A stretch of 64,000 nucleotides of DNA from Streptomyces seoulensis (GCF_022846655.1 NZ_AP025667.1:4315001-4379000), one strand, 5' to 3'; positions 17,353 through 27,469 are shown, counted from the stretch's first letter. Notes: generated from the sequence alone by a model not told the origin. Numbers and translations: made by a program.

Positions 17353-19364
17353 GTGCCGAGCTCCAGTTCCGGGACACCGGGCAGGTCGAGGCCGAACACC
17401 TGGGCGTACAGGGACAGTTCGGCTTCCAGTGCGCGGACCATGGTGTCGGCGCGGCGGAAGCCGTGGCCCTCGCCGGCGAAGGTGAGGTAGGCATGCGGTA
17501 CACCCCGGCCGGCGACGCGGTCGAGGAAGTGCTCGCACTGCTCGGGCGGGCAGATGACGTCGTCCAGCCCCTGGAGGAGCAGGAAGGGGGCTTTCAGCCG
17601 GTCGGCATTGGTGGTGGGCGACCGCTCGGCGTAGCGCTCGGGGACCTCGGCGACCGGGCCGACCAGGGACTCCAGGTAGCGGGACTCGAAGTCGTGGGTG
17701 CGGCCGGGGCCCCAGGTGGCGAGGTCGAGGATCGGGTAGCTGATCGTGCCGCAGGCGTAGACATCGGTGCTGGTCAGGGAGGCCGCGGTGGTCCAGCCGC
17801 CCGCGCTGCCGCCCCGGATCGCCAGCCGGTCCCGGTCGGCCGTGCCCTCCTCGGCCAGGGCCAGGGCAACCGCCGCGCAGTCCTCCACGTCGACCACGCC
17901 CCACTGGTGCCGCAGCCGCTCGCGGTACTCGCGCCCGTACCCGGTGGAGCCGCCATAGTCGACCTCGGCGACGCCGATGCCGCGCGAGGTGAAGGCGGCG
18001 ATCTCGAGGTCCAGCACGAGCGGGACCCGGCTGGTCGGGCCGCCGTGCGCCCAGATCACGTAGGGCGGCAACTCGCCCTCGGGACCGGCGATTTCAGGGT
18101 GTCGCGGCGGATAGACGTGCGCGTGCACCTCGCGGCTGCCGGGCCCGGTGAAGGTGCGGACCTCGGGCTCGGGGTAGTACGCGGGGTCGACGGGGTCCCG
18201 GTGCCTCGCACCGATCACGCGGGCGCGGCCGGTGCCGGTGTCCAGCTCGATGACCTCGTACCCGGTGCGCGGACTCGCCCCGATGGCCGCGACCCGGCTG
18301 CCGTGGGCGGCGAGGGAGGACGCGAACTCGGTCCAGGGGCCCGCCGCGTCGGCGATCTCACCGGTCTCGGGGTCGAGTATCCCGAGCACGGCGGCGCCAC
18401 GGCCGTGCAGGACCGCGAGCAGCCCGTCCGCCAGGGGGACGAACCAGCGCTGGCCGAGCTTCCACAGCGGGCCGCCGAACTCCTCCTGGCGCGGGCACAG
18501 CGGTACGCCGTCGCGGTAGAGGTTCCACCAGCCGCCCCGGTCGCTCGCGTACAGCAGCCGCCCGTCCGGCGCCCATTCCACCTGGGCGATGGCCTCGTCG
18601 TCCCCTCCGGCGACCGTGCGCACGTCCCGGAAGCGGCCGTCGTCGCCGATGTCCGCGACGAGGAGTTCGGTGCCGTCCCAGGGCATGCGCGGGTGGTCCC
18701 AGGCCAGCCACGCGGCCTGGCGACCGTCCGGGGACACGCGCGCGCCGGTGACGAACCGGTGGCGCTCGCCGGTGAGTTCGCGTACGGCCGACCGGTCGTC
18801 GGCGGCCGAGCCGTCCAGCGGTACGGCGGCGAGCACGCGCCGTACGTCACCGCTGCCCTCGCCGGTGAACTCCTCCAGCACACACCGGACTTCGCCGCGT
18901 TCGAGATCCAACTCCGGCTCGGCCCAGCGCAGTCCGCCGCCCGTCGGGGAGAGCGGGGTCAGCGGGACCGGGTCGCCCCCGCCGGGCTCGTAGCGGTAGA
19001 GCCGCTGGTCGGCGAAGTGGGTGAAGACGACCAGCGGACGGTCCGCACCGGAGGCGGCGGCCCAGGGGTGGCCGCCGTACTCGTGGACCCGGTTGCGCAC
19101 GTTCCACGGCTGCGGCAACACCGGCTCCTCGGCGCCGTCGGCCGTGCGGCGCACCAGGGCCCGGCGGCCGCCCTCGGCGGGCCGGGGCTCGGTCCACCAG
19201 ACCTCGTCCCCGACGAACCCCACCCACTCGGGGTGTCCGTCGTGCGCGGCGGCGAGGGCCGCGTCGACGGGCGACGGCCAGGAACCGTACGGCTGGACCC
19301 GCATCTCTTCCCCCATCTCTTCCCCCATCTCTTCCCCCATCTCGTCCCCCATCTCGTCCCCCAT
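17349..19364 (-). CDS. S9 family prolyl-oligopeptidase-type peptidase
   Basis: 671 aa. An N-terminal beta-propeller (about 25-410) is followed by an alpha/beta-hydrolase domain. The triad is Ser520 in GGSAGGW, Asp601/602 in QGLDDV and His634 in GEGHGF. It is a cytoplasmic dipeptidyl or acylaminoacyl peptidase acting on short peptides. The start is ambiguous: five 12-bp repeats give six in-frame ATGs (19364, 19352, 19340, 19328, 19316, 19304). Family alignment suggests the native protein begins near MRVQPYGSWP at 19304, and the first ATG lies 5 bases after the M20 stop. Third gene of the operon. Confidence 0.9.
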   Translation of the reverse strand: MGDEMGDEMGEEMGEEMGEEMRVQPYGSWPSPVDAALAAAHDGHPEWVGFVGDEVWWTEPRPAEGGRRALVRRTADGAEEPVLPQPWNVRNRVHEYGGHPWAAASGADRPLVVFTHFADQRLYRYEPGGGDPVPLTPLSPTGGGLRWAEPELDLERGEVRCVLEEFTGEGSGDVRRVLAAVPLDGSAADDRSAVRELTGERHRFVTGARVSPDGRQAAWLAWDHPRMPWDGTELLVADIGDDGRFRDVRTVAGGDDEAIAQVEWAPDGRLLYASDRGGWWNLYRDGVPLCPRQEEFGGPLWKLGQRWFVPLADGLLAVLHGRGAAVLGILDPETGEIADAAGPWTEFASSLAAHGSRVAAIGASPRTGYEVIELDTGTGRARVIGARHRDPVDPAYYPEPEVRTFTGPGSREVHAHVYPPRHPEIAGPEGELPPYVIWAHGGPTSRVPLVLDLEIAAFTSRGIGVAEVDYGGSTGYGREYRERLRHQWGVVDVEDCAAVALALAEEGTADRDRLAIRGGSAGGWTTAASLTSTDVYACGTISYPILDLATWGPGRTHDFESRYLESLVGPVAEVPERYAERSPTTNADRLKAPFLLLQGLDDVICPPEQCEHFLDRVAGRGVPHAYLTFAGEGHGFRRADTMVRALEAELSLYAQVFGLDLPGVPELELGT

Positions 19365-19368
19365 CTCG
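19302..19368 (-). repeat. 12-bp tandem repeat at the S9 gene start
   Basis: Five full units of GAGATGGGGGAM (M = A or C; minus strand) plus a partial sixth. Each unit encodes MGDE or MGEE in frame, and each carries an ATG with a purine-rich stretch (GGGGGA) just ahead of the next ATG. Copy number could change by slippage without breaking the frame. Confidence 0.9.
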
Positions 19369-19369
19369 G

Positions 19370-20674
19370 TCAGGCCGTCCGCAGGAAGCGGTCGAGGACG
19401 CGGACGCCGAACCGCAGCGCCTCCACGGGCACGCGTTCGTCCACGCCGTGGAACAGCGCCTGGTAGTCGAGTCCTTCGGGCAGGCGCAGCGGGGCGAAAC
19501 CGTAGCCGGTGATGCCGAGCCGGGAGAACTGCTTGGCGTCGGTGCCGCCGGACATGCAGTACGGGACGACGTGCGCGCCGGGCGCGAACTCCTCGACGGC
19601 CGAGCGCATGCGGGCGAACAGCGGTGCGTCCACCGGGGCTTGGAGGGCCACCTCGCGGTGCACGTACTCCCAGTCCACATCGGGTCCGGTGAGCCGGTCC
19701 AGCGTCGACTCGAACTCCTCCTCCCCGCCCGGCAGGAAGCGTCCGTCGATGTGGGCGTGCGCGTCACCGGGGATGACGTTGACCTTGTAACCGGCGTCCA
19801 GCATCGTCGGGTTGGCGCTGTTGCGGACGGTCGCCTCGACCAGCTTGGCCGCCGGGCCGAGCTTGTCCAGCAGCAGAGCCACGTCGTCGAAGTCGGGCTC
19901 GAGGCCGTACAGCGCGGCGAGTTCGGTGAGCGCGGCCCGTACCGTCGGTGTGATGCGCAGCGGCCACTCGTGCTCGCCGATACGCGTGACGGCGGCGGCG
20001 AGCCGGGTCACCGCGTTCTCCCGGTTCACCTTGGAGCCGTGCCCGGCGCGGCCGCCGGCGGTGAGCCGCAGCCAGCCGGTGCCCCGCTCCCCCGCCGCCA
20101 CGGGGTAGATCTCGCGCCCGGTGCCGTCGTGGAAGGTGAAGGCGCCGGACTCCCCGACGGCCTCCGTACAGCCCTCGAACAGCTCGGGATGCCGGTCGGC
20201 GAGGAACCCGGAGCCGTCCTCCGCGCTGGCCTCCTCGTCGGCGGTGAACGCGATGACCAGGTCCCGGCGCGGCCGTACGCCCTGCCGGGCCCAGCCGCGC
20301 AGCACGGCCAGGATCATCGCGTCCATGTTCTTCATGTCGACGGCACCGCGCCCCCAGACCACGCCGTCGCGGACCTCGCCGGAGAAGGGGTGCACGCTCC
20401 AGTCGGCGGCCTCGGCGGGCACCACGTCCAGATGCCCGTGGACCAGCAGCGCGTCGGCGGACGGGTCGGTGCCCGCGACCCGGGCGACCACGTTGGCCCG
20501 CCCGGGGGTCCGCTCCAGCAGCAGCGGGTCCAGGCCCGCGCCGGCCAGGCGTTCGGCGGCGTACTCGGCGGCGGGCCGCTCCCGGCAGTCGCCGCCGCCC
20601 CGGTTGCTGGTGTCGATCCGGATCAGCTCGGAGGTGAACTCGACCACCTCGTCCAGCGCGCGCTGGTCAGCCAT
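19370..20674 (-). CDS. M20 family metallopeptidase
   Basis: 434 aa. The co-catalytic zinc site of the M20/M28 families is clear: HGHLDVV with His81 and Asp83, GRGAVDMKNM with bridging Asp113, and TADEEASAED with Glu147/Glu148. A dimerisation lid domain sits between about 190 and 310 (GRAGHGSKVNRENAV). It hydrolyses dipeptides or N-acyl amino acids. ATG 20674 overlaps the end of the M55 gene by 8 bases, so the two are coupled. Second gene of the operon. Confidence 0.92.
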   Translation of the reverse strand: MADQRALDEVVEFTSELIRIDTSNRGGGDCRERPAAEYAAERLAGAGLDPLLLERTPGRANVVARVAGTDPSADALLVHGHLDVVPAEAADWSVHPFSGEVRDGVVWGRGAVDMKNMDAMILAVLRGWARQGVRPRRDLVIAFTADEEASAEDGSGFLADRHPELFEGCTEAVGESGAFTFHDGTGREIYPVAAGERGTGWLRLTAGGRAGHGSKVNRENAVTRLAAAVTRIGEHEWPLRITPTVRAALTELAALYGLEPDFDDVALLLDKLGPAAKLVEATVRNSANPTMLDAGYKVNVIPGDAHAHIDGRFLPGGEEEFESTLDRLTGPDVDWEYVHREVALQAPVDAPLFARMRSAVEEFAPGAHVVPYCMSGGTDAKQFSRLGITGYGFAPLRLPEGLDYQALFHGVDERVPVEALRFGVRVLDRFLRTA

Positions 20675-21500
20675 ACTGTTCCTCCACGGCTGCTGAGGCG
20701 ATCGTGGTGACCGCCTTGAACGTGCGAATTGCCTCGTACATCGTGTCGGTGGTGTACGCCACCTTCCGCTCCCCGACCCGCGCGACCCCCGGCACGACCG
20801 TGACGGCCATCGCCAGATGCTCGGCGTCGAACTCCACGGCGACGGTGAACGGGCCCTGCTGCGAGGGCTGTTGCCGTACGGCCAGCCCGGCCGCCTCCTT
20901 GGCCGCGGCCCGGATGTCGGCGGCGGTGCGCGCCGGGGTGCGGCACACGGCCGCGTACCGCGAGACATGGTCCTTGACCGCGACCTTCAGCGCCCCGGGC
21001 GCGTAGCCGAGCGCGTCCTCGCAGGCCAGGTCGTCCCCGGTGACCAGCACCACGGGCACCCCGTACTCCGCGACGACGTGCGCGTTCAGCAGACCCTCGC
21101 TGGCGCGTACGTCGTTCAGCCAGACCCCGGTGATCTGGTTGGCGAGGTAGGTGTGGGCGAGGACGCCCTCCATGCCGGCGCCCGCGTGGTAGCCGACGAA
21201 CGCGATGCCGTCGACGTCGCCCTGCTGGACGCCCTCCACCATGGACAGCGCCTTGTGCCGCCCGGTGAGCATCTCGACCCGCTCGTCCAGGTCCTCCAGC
21301 AGCAGGTTCCGCATGGTCCAGTGGGCCTCGTTGACCAGCACCTGATCGGCCCCGCCGTCGAAGAAGCCCAGCGCGGCGGCGTTCACGTCGGAGGTGAACA
21401 TCCCCCGGCACCGCTCCCACTCGGGGGTCCCCGGCAGCACATCGGCGGGCCAGGTGACCCCGGTGGCGCCTTCCATGTCGGCACTGATGAGGATCTTCAT
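20667..21500 (-). CDS. M55 family D-aminopeptidase (DppA-like)
   Basis: 277 aa, the DppA size. The zinc ligands fall at almost the same numbers as in Bacillus DppA: Asp8 and Glu10 in ADMEG, His60 in NEAH, His105 in GYHAGA and Glu135 in RASEG. DppA-type enzymes form ring decamers and release N-terminal D-amino acids such as D-Ala from peptides, including cell-wall-derived ones. It heads the M55-M20-S9-S66 operon, which would break down cell-wall and ordinary oligopeptides. The promoter probably lies in the 74-base gap before it. Confidence 0.93.
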   Translation of the reverse strand: MKILISADMEGATGVTWPADVLPGTPEWERCRGMFTSDVNAAALGFFDGGADQVLVNEAHWTMRNLLLEDLDERVEMLTGRHKALSMVEGVQQGDVDGIAFVGYHAGAGMEGVLAHTYLANQITGVWLNDVRASEGLLNAHVVAEYGVPVVLVTGDDLACEDALGYAPGALKVAVKDHVSRYAAVCRTPARTAADIRAAAKEAAGLAVRQQPSQQGPFTVAVEFDAEHLAMAVTVVPGVARVGERKVAYTTDTMYEAIRTFKAVTTIASAAVEEQYG

Positions 21501-21574
21501 GCCGCGCAGGTTACGCGTCCGGCCGGGCGGCGGCTACGACCCGGCCGGACGTCACCGTCCGGCCCGCCCCGTTC

Positions 21575-22294
21575 TCACTCGCGTGCGAGGACGAACCACC
21601 GGGCGGGCAGGTCTATGCGGGTGCCGTCCGGGAAGTGCTCGGTCTGCGGGAGGACCGTCTCACCGGTGGCCAGGATCTTCAGGCCCGCCTCGGTCAGGAG
21701 GCGGGGGATCTCGTCGTCCGCGGCGGCGGCGGGCTTGAGGTCGTGGTGGAAGACGCGGCGCAGCTTCGGCGGCGGCCCGGCGGGGCCCGCGGCCGCGCGC
21801 TGGAGGACGTCACGGGACGCGGAGGTCAGTTCGACGACGAAGGCACGGCCCGACTCACCGAGGAGTTCGGCCACCGCGGTGGCGACCGCGGGGCGGGCCG
21901 CCGGTTCGCTCTGGTGGATGACGGCGCGCATGTAGACGTTGCTGTCCCCGAGGCGGCCGTGCAGGTCGCGTACGGCGTCGGTGTCGGTCAGGTCGAGCTG
22001 CTCGAACTCGGCCGAGGGGCCGGCCGTGGCACGGCGGGCGTGGTCGATCGCGGCGTCCGAGAGGTCGACGCCGACCGCGCGGGCGAACCGGGTGGCGAGG
22101 TAGCGGGTCTGGGTGCCGTTGCCGCAGCCGAGGTCCACGATGACGCGGCCGGCGTCGGCGTGGGGCAGGAGGAGTTCGCTGTGGGGCTCGGCGGTCAGCG
22201 AGGGGTCGGAGTCCCAGATCGCGTCCCCCCGCTCCTCGGAGGTCTCCCGCCAGTAACTCTCCCAGTTGGAGCGGTAGTCGTCGGAAACGTTCAC
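21575..22294 (-). CDS. Class I SAM-dependent methyltransferase
   Basis: 239 aa. Motif I VDLGCGNGTQT lies near 52 and VGVDLSDAAIDHAR follows. The later EFEQLDLTDTDAVRDLHGRL and YMRAVIHQ match a Methyltransf_25-type protein. The acceptor is unknown. GTG 22294 was chosen because GGGGAG lies 6 bases upstream; the open frame continues much further but across the next gene's antisense. It lies 77 bases downstream of the SpoIIE gene on the same strand and could share its transcript. Confidence 0.85.
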   Translation of the reverse strand: MNVSDDYRSNWESYWRETSEERGDAIWDSDPSLTAEPHSELLLPHADAGRVIVDLGCGNGTQTRYLATRFARAVGVDLSDAAIDHARRATAGPSAEFEQLDLTDTDAVRDLHGRLGDSNVYMRAVIHQSEPAARPAVATAVAELLGESGRAFVVELTSASRDVLQRAAAGPAGPPPKLRRVFHHDLKPAAAADDEIPRLLTEAGLKILATGETVLPQTEHFPDGTRIDLPARWFVLARE

Positions 22295-22371
22295 TGCGAT
22301 CTCCCCAAGGTCGGTGCCTTGATCGGGATATCGCGCCGGCCGCCCCCCGGGCAAGGGGTCCAGGGGCACCT

Positions 22372-24795
22372 TTACGGGATCAGCGCCTGCTCGAACCACA
22401 CCGTCTTGTGGTGCCCGCTCGCCGTCGCGCCCCACTCCTTCGCGAGCCGACTGACCACGCGCAGCCCCCGGCCCGCCTCGTCGTCCGGCCCGGCGGTGCG
22501 CATGTCGGGCAGCTCCGGTTCCTCGTCGGTGACCTCGAACAGCAGGGCGTCGGTGCGGACCACCCGGAGCCCGACCGGGCCGCCCCCGCCGTGCCGTACG
22601 GCGTTGGTGACGACCTCGCTGACCAGCAGCAGCGCGGTGTCCACCGCCTGTGGCAGGCCCCACTTCAGCAGTTGCCCCTGGACCAGGTGCCGGGCGCGGG
22701 AGACCTCGCGCGGGTCGGCGTCCAGCCGCCACTGGGCCACGTGGTCGTCGGGGATGCCGTTGAGCCGGGCCATCAGCAGGGCCACGTCGTCCTTGCGGCC
22801 GCCACGGGTGTTCAGCGCGCGGATGATCGTGTCGCAGGCCGCGTCCATCGAGGCGGCCGGATGCGCGGCGGACTCGCAGAGCGCGGCCAGCCCGTCCCCG
22901 ATGTCCGAGCCGCGCACCTCGACCAGGCCGTCCGTGCACAGCACCAGCCGGTCACCGGGCGCGACCCGCACCGTGGTGACCTCGAAGGGCACCCCGCCGA
23001 CGCCGATGGGTGCGCCGGTGGGCAGATCGAGCAGTTCGCTGCCGCCGTCCGCCGCGCGCACCAGCACGGGCGGGATGTGGCCCGCGTTGGCGATCTGCAA
23101 CTCGCCGCGGATCGGGTCGTAGACGGCGTAGAGACAGGTGGCGAGGTAGTTCTCGCCCAGCCGGCGGGCCAGGTCATCGAGGTTGCGCAGCAGTTGGGCG
23201 GGTGGGGTCTCCAGCGTGGCCATCGTCTGGACGGCGGTGCGCAACTGGCCCATCATCGCGGCCGAGTTGAGCCCGTGGCCCATGACGTCGCCCACGACCA
23301 GCGCCGTGCGCGAGCCGGGCAGTTTGACGGTGTCGAACCAGTCGCCGCCGATCCGGCCGAGCCGGATGCCGGGCAGGTACCGGGTCGCCACGTCGCACCC
23401 GGCCATGCGCGGGGTGACCTGCGGCAGCATGCTGTCCTGGAGGGTCTCGGCGACGTTCTCCTGGTAGGTGTACATGCGGGCGTTGTCGAGCACGAGCCCG
23501 GCGCGGGCGGCGAGTTCGGCGCCCGTGGTGCGGTCCATGCCGTCGAACGGCAGCCGGTCCGCGCGGCGCAGCAGCACCATGAAGCCGAGGACCACGTTGC
23601 GCGCCTTCAGCGGGACGATCAGCAGGGAGCGGCCGTTGATGAGCGGCCTGAGGTCCCGCTTCTCGAACTCGCCGGAGATCCTGTTGCCCAGTTCCTCGCT
23701 GATGCTGGGGATGAGCACCGGTTCACCGGTGACCATGCACTGGTAGAACGGCGTGTGCTCGGGGAAGGCGAACGCCTCGCCGACCGGGACGGTGTCGTCC
23801 CAGCGGCCGGGTTCGTCGTCGTGCTCGACCCAGACCCGGTGCATCACGGTGCTGGCGTCGGGCGGCCCGTCGGGGAAGCCCTCGCCCGCGAGGACGGCGG
23901 AGCGCAGGTGGGTGCCCGCGAAGTCCGCGAACCGGGGCACGGCGGCGCTGGTGACCTCGCGGATCGTCTCGCCGAGGTCGAGCGAGGTGCCGATGCCGGA
24001 GCTGACCTCGTTGAGGAACTCCAGCCGCTCACGCACGGCCGCGTACTCCAGGTCGGCGAGGGCCTCGGCCGGGATCAGGGGCTCGGAGCGGGGGCGGGGG
24101 ACAACGCTGTCAGAGCGGCCGGGGCGCCGGGGCACACCCCAGTAAGGGGTGACGGGCACCCGCTCGTACTGGCTGAACTCCAGCACCGGATAGCCGAGTT
24201 CGAGCACCTGGGAGACGATGCGGGCGCCGAGTCCGGGCCCCATGTTGGGCAGGATCTCGGGCAGCCTGCGCTCCAGGTCGGCGGCGGTGGGCAGTTCGGT
24301 GTGGCGGGCGAAGCCGGGCGCGATGCGCTCGGTGCCCTCGTCGAGGTGGCCGCGGGCCTCGCGCAGCCGGGTGGCGTCGGCGGCGAGCACCAGCAGCCGG
24401 GAGGGCCCTGGTCCGACAAGCGGGTAGGCCCACCACAGCACGTCGATCCGCTCGTCGTCCCTGCGCTCGGGCGGGGTGAGCCGGGCGCGGCCCGCGGTCG
24501 GATAGCCGGTGTGCGTGCCGAGGGAGGTCTCCAGGTCGGGGCCGGGCCCGTCGTACCCGTCGTACCCGTCGGGCGGGAGTTCGTCGGGGAGGGCGCCCGA
24601 GACGGGCAGCAGGTCCGCGACGGGCTGCCCGACGGCCTCCTCCCGGCCGGTGCCGAACATCCGCCCGGCGCCGCTGCTCCAGTGGGACACCAGGCCCGCG
24701 CGGTCGACGATCACCACGGCCAGCGGAATCCGGCCGGCCGCGGTGTCACCCCTGCCGCGGCCGGGAGACGCGTCCCGCTCGCTGCCACGGTCCAT
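22372..24795 (-). CDS. SpoIIE family protein phosphatase with PAS, GAF and HATPase domains
   Basis: 807 aa. Order: a PAS-like sensor (about 20-150), a linker, GAF (about 270-430), a SpoIIE/PP2C phosphatase core (about 450-660, with RIGGDWFDTVKLPGSRTALV and GDVMGHGLNSAAMM), and a C-terminal HATPase_c anti-sigma kinase-like domain (LLVSEVVTNAVRHGGG and GRGLRVVSRLAKEWG). Such proteins combine phosphatase and RsbW-like kinase functions in partner-switching control of sigma factors or antisigma antagonists. It is cytosolic with no membrane segment. It is a long single gene with no partner anti-anti-sigma gene beside it. Confidence 0.92.
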   Translation of the reverse strand: MDRGSERDASPGRGRGDTAAGRIPLAVVIVDRAGLVSHWSSGAGRMFGTGREEAVGQPVADLLPVSGALPDELPPDGYDGYDGPGPDLETSLGTHTGYPTAGRARLTPPERRDDERIDVLWWAYPLVGPGPSRLLVLAADATRLREARGHLDEGTERIAPGFARHTELPTAADLERRLPEILPNMGPGLGARIVSQVLELGYPVLEFSQYERVPVTPYWGVPRRPGRSDSVVPRPRSEPLIPAEALADLEYAAVRERLEFLNEVSSGIGTSLDLGETIREVTSAAVPRFADFAGTHLRSAVLAGEGFPDGPPDASTVMHRVWVEHDDEPGRWDDTVPVGEAFAFPEHTPFYQCMVTGEPVLIPSISEELGNRISGEFEKRDLRPLINGRSLLIVPLKARNVVLGFMVLLRRADRLPFDGMDRTTGAELAARAGLVLDNARMYTYQENVAETLQDSMLPQVTPRMAGCDVATRYLPGIRLGRIGGDWFDTVKLPGSRTALVVGDVMGHGLNSAAMMGQLRTAVQTMATLETPPAQLLRNLDDLARRLGENYLATCLYAVYDPIRGELQIANAGHIPPVLVRAADGGSELLDLPTGAPIGVGGVPFEVTTVRVAPGDRLVLCTDGLVEVRGSDIGDGLAALCESAAHPAASMDAACDTIIRALNTRGGRKDDVALLMARLNGIPDDHVAQWRLDADPREVSRARHLVQGQLLKWGLPQAVDTALLLVSEVVTNAVRHGGGGPVGLRVVRTDALLFEVTDEEPELPDMRTAGPDDEAGRGLRVVSRLAKEWGATASGHHKTVWFEQALIP

Positions 24796-24938
24796 GGCCC
24801 AGGCCCTCTCTCCCCACGGCTGTACGCGAACGATCTGTGCCGCCCGCCACTACGGTACGGGGGAGTCACATCGCCATGTGTGGCAATCCGTGAATTCCGT
24901 CCCCGGGATCACGCCGGCCCCGCGGGGCCCGCTCCCGC

Positions 24939-27380
24939 TCAGTCCTCGTGCCCCAGTTGCAGGTCACGCTCGGTGCGGCCACCGCCCGCCACCTGCAGCA
25001 CCGTGGCGACCGGCGGGTAGCCGGCGGCGATGACGGTGTACTCGCCGGAGGAGAGGTCGATGAAACGGAAGGTGCCGTCGGCGCCCGTGGTGAGGGTGTC
25101 GACGACGTTCCCGGCCGCGTCGAGCAGGGTCACGCGCGCGTCCTCCACGGGACGCCCTCCCCCGGCCCGGACGGTGCCCTTGAGCACGGCGCCGCCCGCG
25201 AGTTCGACGTCCTGGCGGGTCTCGCGGGACGCCTGGACGCTGACCGGGAGGGCGGCCGGACGGAAGGCGGGAGCGCTGGCGGCGAGGGTGTACTCCCCCG
25301 CGACCAGCTCGGTGATGACGTAGCCGCCCTCGCGGCCGCTGCGGGTGGAGGCGACGACCTCGCCGTGCACGTTGGTGAGGGTCACGGTGGCGTCGCGTAC
25401 GGGGCTGCCGTCCGCGGTGAGCACGGCGCCCGCGAGGCGTCCGGCGCCGCCGAGGACCACGTCCAGTTCGACGGGCCGTTCGCCCACGGTGACGGAGACG
25501 GCCTGCGGCTGGTGGCCGCCCGCCGCCGCGATCAGCACGTAGGAGCCGGGGCCGGGGGTGGCGAGGGCGTAGCGGCCGTCGTCGCCGCTGGCACCCCGGC
25601 CGATCTGCACGCCGGCGACGTCGATGAGGGTGAGCGCGGCGCGGGGCACCACAGTGCCGTCCGGGTGCTGGACGGTGCCGCAGACCGCGATCCCGGCCGC
25701 GTGCGGCGAACGGGCCTGGGGTACGGGGACGCTGACCGGCACGGTGTCCGGGTCGGTGGCGGTGGGGGCGTGCTGGGACACCAGGGGTTTCTCCTTGAGG
25801 AAGAAGGCGATGATCAGGCCGAGGACGAGCACCGGCACCAGGTACAGGAAGATCCGGGGCATCGCGTCGGCGTAGGCGTGGATGTAGGCGTCGCGCAGCG
25901 CCGGGGGCAGGGCGTGGACGAGCTGCGGGGTGATCGCCTCGGGGTCGGGCAGCGCGGCCGAGGCGTTTGGCGGGAGGTCCTCGCGCAGGGCGTCGGTGAG
26001 CCGGTCGGCGAAGAGGGTTCCGAAGATGGCGGCGCCGACGCTGCCGCCGATCTGCCGGAAGTAGTTGTTGGCGCTGGTGGCGGTGCCGAGGTCGGCGGGG
26101 CGCACGGAGTTCTGCACGGCGAGCACCAGGACGGGCATGACCAGGCCGATGCCGGTGCCGAGGACGGCCATCCAGATGCTGTACGTCAGCCGGGAGGTGT
26201 CCACCTCCAGCCGGGACAGCAGCCACATGCCGAGCGCGGCGAGCGCGGCGCCGAGCAGCGGGTAGATCTTGTAGCGGCCGGTGCGGCTGATGAGCTGGCC
26301 GCCGATGATCGAGGCGCCGACGATGCCCGCCATCATGGGCAGCATCAGCAGACCGGACTCGGTGGCGCTGGCCCCGTCGACCATCTGGAGGAAGGTCGGC
26401 AGATAGCTGGCCGCGCCGAACAGGGCGACGCCGATGACCAGTCCTACCAGGCCGGTGATGTTGAAGACGGAGTCGCGGAACAGCCGCAGCGGCATGAGGG
26501 GTTCGGCGGCGAACCGCTCCGCGACGAGGAAGAGCAGCGCGGCGGCGAGCGCGCCCGCGCCGAGGCCGATGATCTCCTTGGAGTCCCAGGCGTATTCGGT
26601 GCCGCCCCAACTGGTCAGCAGCACGAGGCAGGTGGAGGCGGCGGCGAGCAGCAGGGCGCCGGGCACGTCGAGGCGGCCGCGCCTCTTCGGCCGGGGCAGC
26701 TTCAGCACGACGGCGACGACGGCGAGGGTGACCAGGCCGAAGGGGACGTTGATGTAGAAGCACCAGCGCCAGGAGAGGTGGTCGGTGAAGTAGCCGCCGA
26801 GCAGGGGGCCCGCGACGGAGGCGAGGCCAAAGACGGCGCCGATCAGGCCCATGTAGCGGCCGCGCTGCCGGGGCGGCACGATGTCGGCGATGATCGCCTG
26901 TACGCCGATCATCAGGCCGCCCGCGCCGACGCCCTGGACCGCGCGGAAGGCGATCATCTGGTCCATGCTCTGCGCCCGCCCGGCGAGGGCGGAGCCGATG
27001 ACGAAGACCAGGATGGCGAACTGGAAGACGCCCTTGCGGCCGAAGAGGTCGCCGAGCTTGCCGTAGAGCGGCAGGCCGATGGTGGAGGTCAGCAGGTAGG
27101 CGGTGATCGCCCAGGACATCTTGTCCAGGCCGTGCAGCTCACCGACGATCTTCGGCAGCGCGGTGGCGACGATCATCTGGTCCAGCGCGGCCAGCAGCAG
27201 GGCGAGCATCAGCCCGATGAAGACCAACCGCACCTGGCGCGCGCCGAGTTCGGGTCCGGCGGCGGATGGTGGTGGGTCCAGGTGTTCGACCGGAGCCGGG
27301 ACCGCCTCTGCGACCGGCTCCTCGCGCACCAGCGTCGTTCCGCCCACGTACCGCTCCCCTCGCTCGCACCTGTCGCACAT
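24939..27380 (-). CDS. DHA2-family MFS exporter with three C-terminal CarboxypepD_reg-like domains
   Basis: 813 aa, about 270 longer than a normal 14-segment EmrB/QacA exporter. Residues 48-535 hold the transporter (motif [14 protein letters not shown], motif C region [10 protein letters not shown]). From about 555 three transthyretin/carboxypeptidase-regulatory-like repeats follow, each with an [21 protein letters not shown] or [12 protein letters not shown] turn spaced about 80 residues apart. The extra domains are beta-sandwiches usually seen outside the membrane, yet this family's C-terminus is normally cytoplasmic. The substrate is unknown, possibly a drug or lipid. Confidence 0.88.
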   Translation of the reverse strand: MCDRCERGERYVGGTTLVREEPVAEAVPAPVEHLDPPPSAAGPELGARQVRLVFIGLMLALLLAALDQMIVATALPKIVGELHGLDKMSWAITAYLLTSTIGLPLYGKLGDLFGRKGVFQFAILVFVIGSALAGRAQSMDQMIAFRAVQGVGAGGLMIGVQAIIADIVPPRQRGRYMGLIGAVFGLASVAGPLLGGYFTDHLSWRWCFYINVPFGLVTLAVVAVVLKLPRPKRRGRLDVPGALLLAAASTCLVLLTSWGGTEYAWDSKEIIGLGAGALAAALLFLVAERFAAEPLMPLRLFRDSVFNITGLVGLVIGVALFGAASYLPTFLQMVDGASATESGLLMLPMMAGIVGASIIGGQLISRTGRYKIYPLLGAALAALGMWLLSRLEVDTSRLTYSIWMAVLGTGIGLVMPVLVLAVQNSVRPADLGTATSANNYFRQIGGSVGAAIFGTLFADRLTDALREDLPPNASAALPDPEAITPQLVHALPPALRDAYIHAYADAMPRIFLYLVPVLVLGLIIAFFLKEKPLVSQHAPTATDPDTVPVSVPVPQARSPHAAGIAVCGTVQHPDGTVVPRAALTLIDVAGVQIGRGASGDDGRYALATPGPGSYVLIAAAGGHQPQAVSVTVGERPVELDVVLGGAGRLAGAVLTADGSPVRDATVTLTNVHGEVVASTRSGREGGYVITELVAGEYTLAASAPAFRPAALPVSVQASRETRQDVELAGGAVLKGTVRAGGGRPVEDARVTLLDAAGNVVDTLTTGADGTFRFIDLSSGEYTVIAAGYPPVATVLQVAGGGRTERDLQLGHED

Positions 27381-27469
27381 CCCGCGTTACGCGACAACTG
27401 CGAACACATACGGCGAGTTACGGCATGAATCCGGTCTCGGCGGAGATCACTCGAACCGGTGAGGGGAGC

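Noticed and set aside
17211..19466. A 751-codon plus-strand open frame
   Set aside because: Antisense of the S9 peptidase; no recognisable domain, and it contains repeats read backward from the 12-bp array.
22408..25020. An 870-codon plus-strand open frame
   Set aside because: Antisense of the SpoIIE-type phosphatase, whose domains are unmistakable.
24948..27428. An 826-codon plus-strand open frame
   Set aside because: Mirror of the MFS exporter gene; composition is biased and no family is seen.
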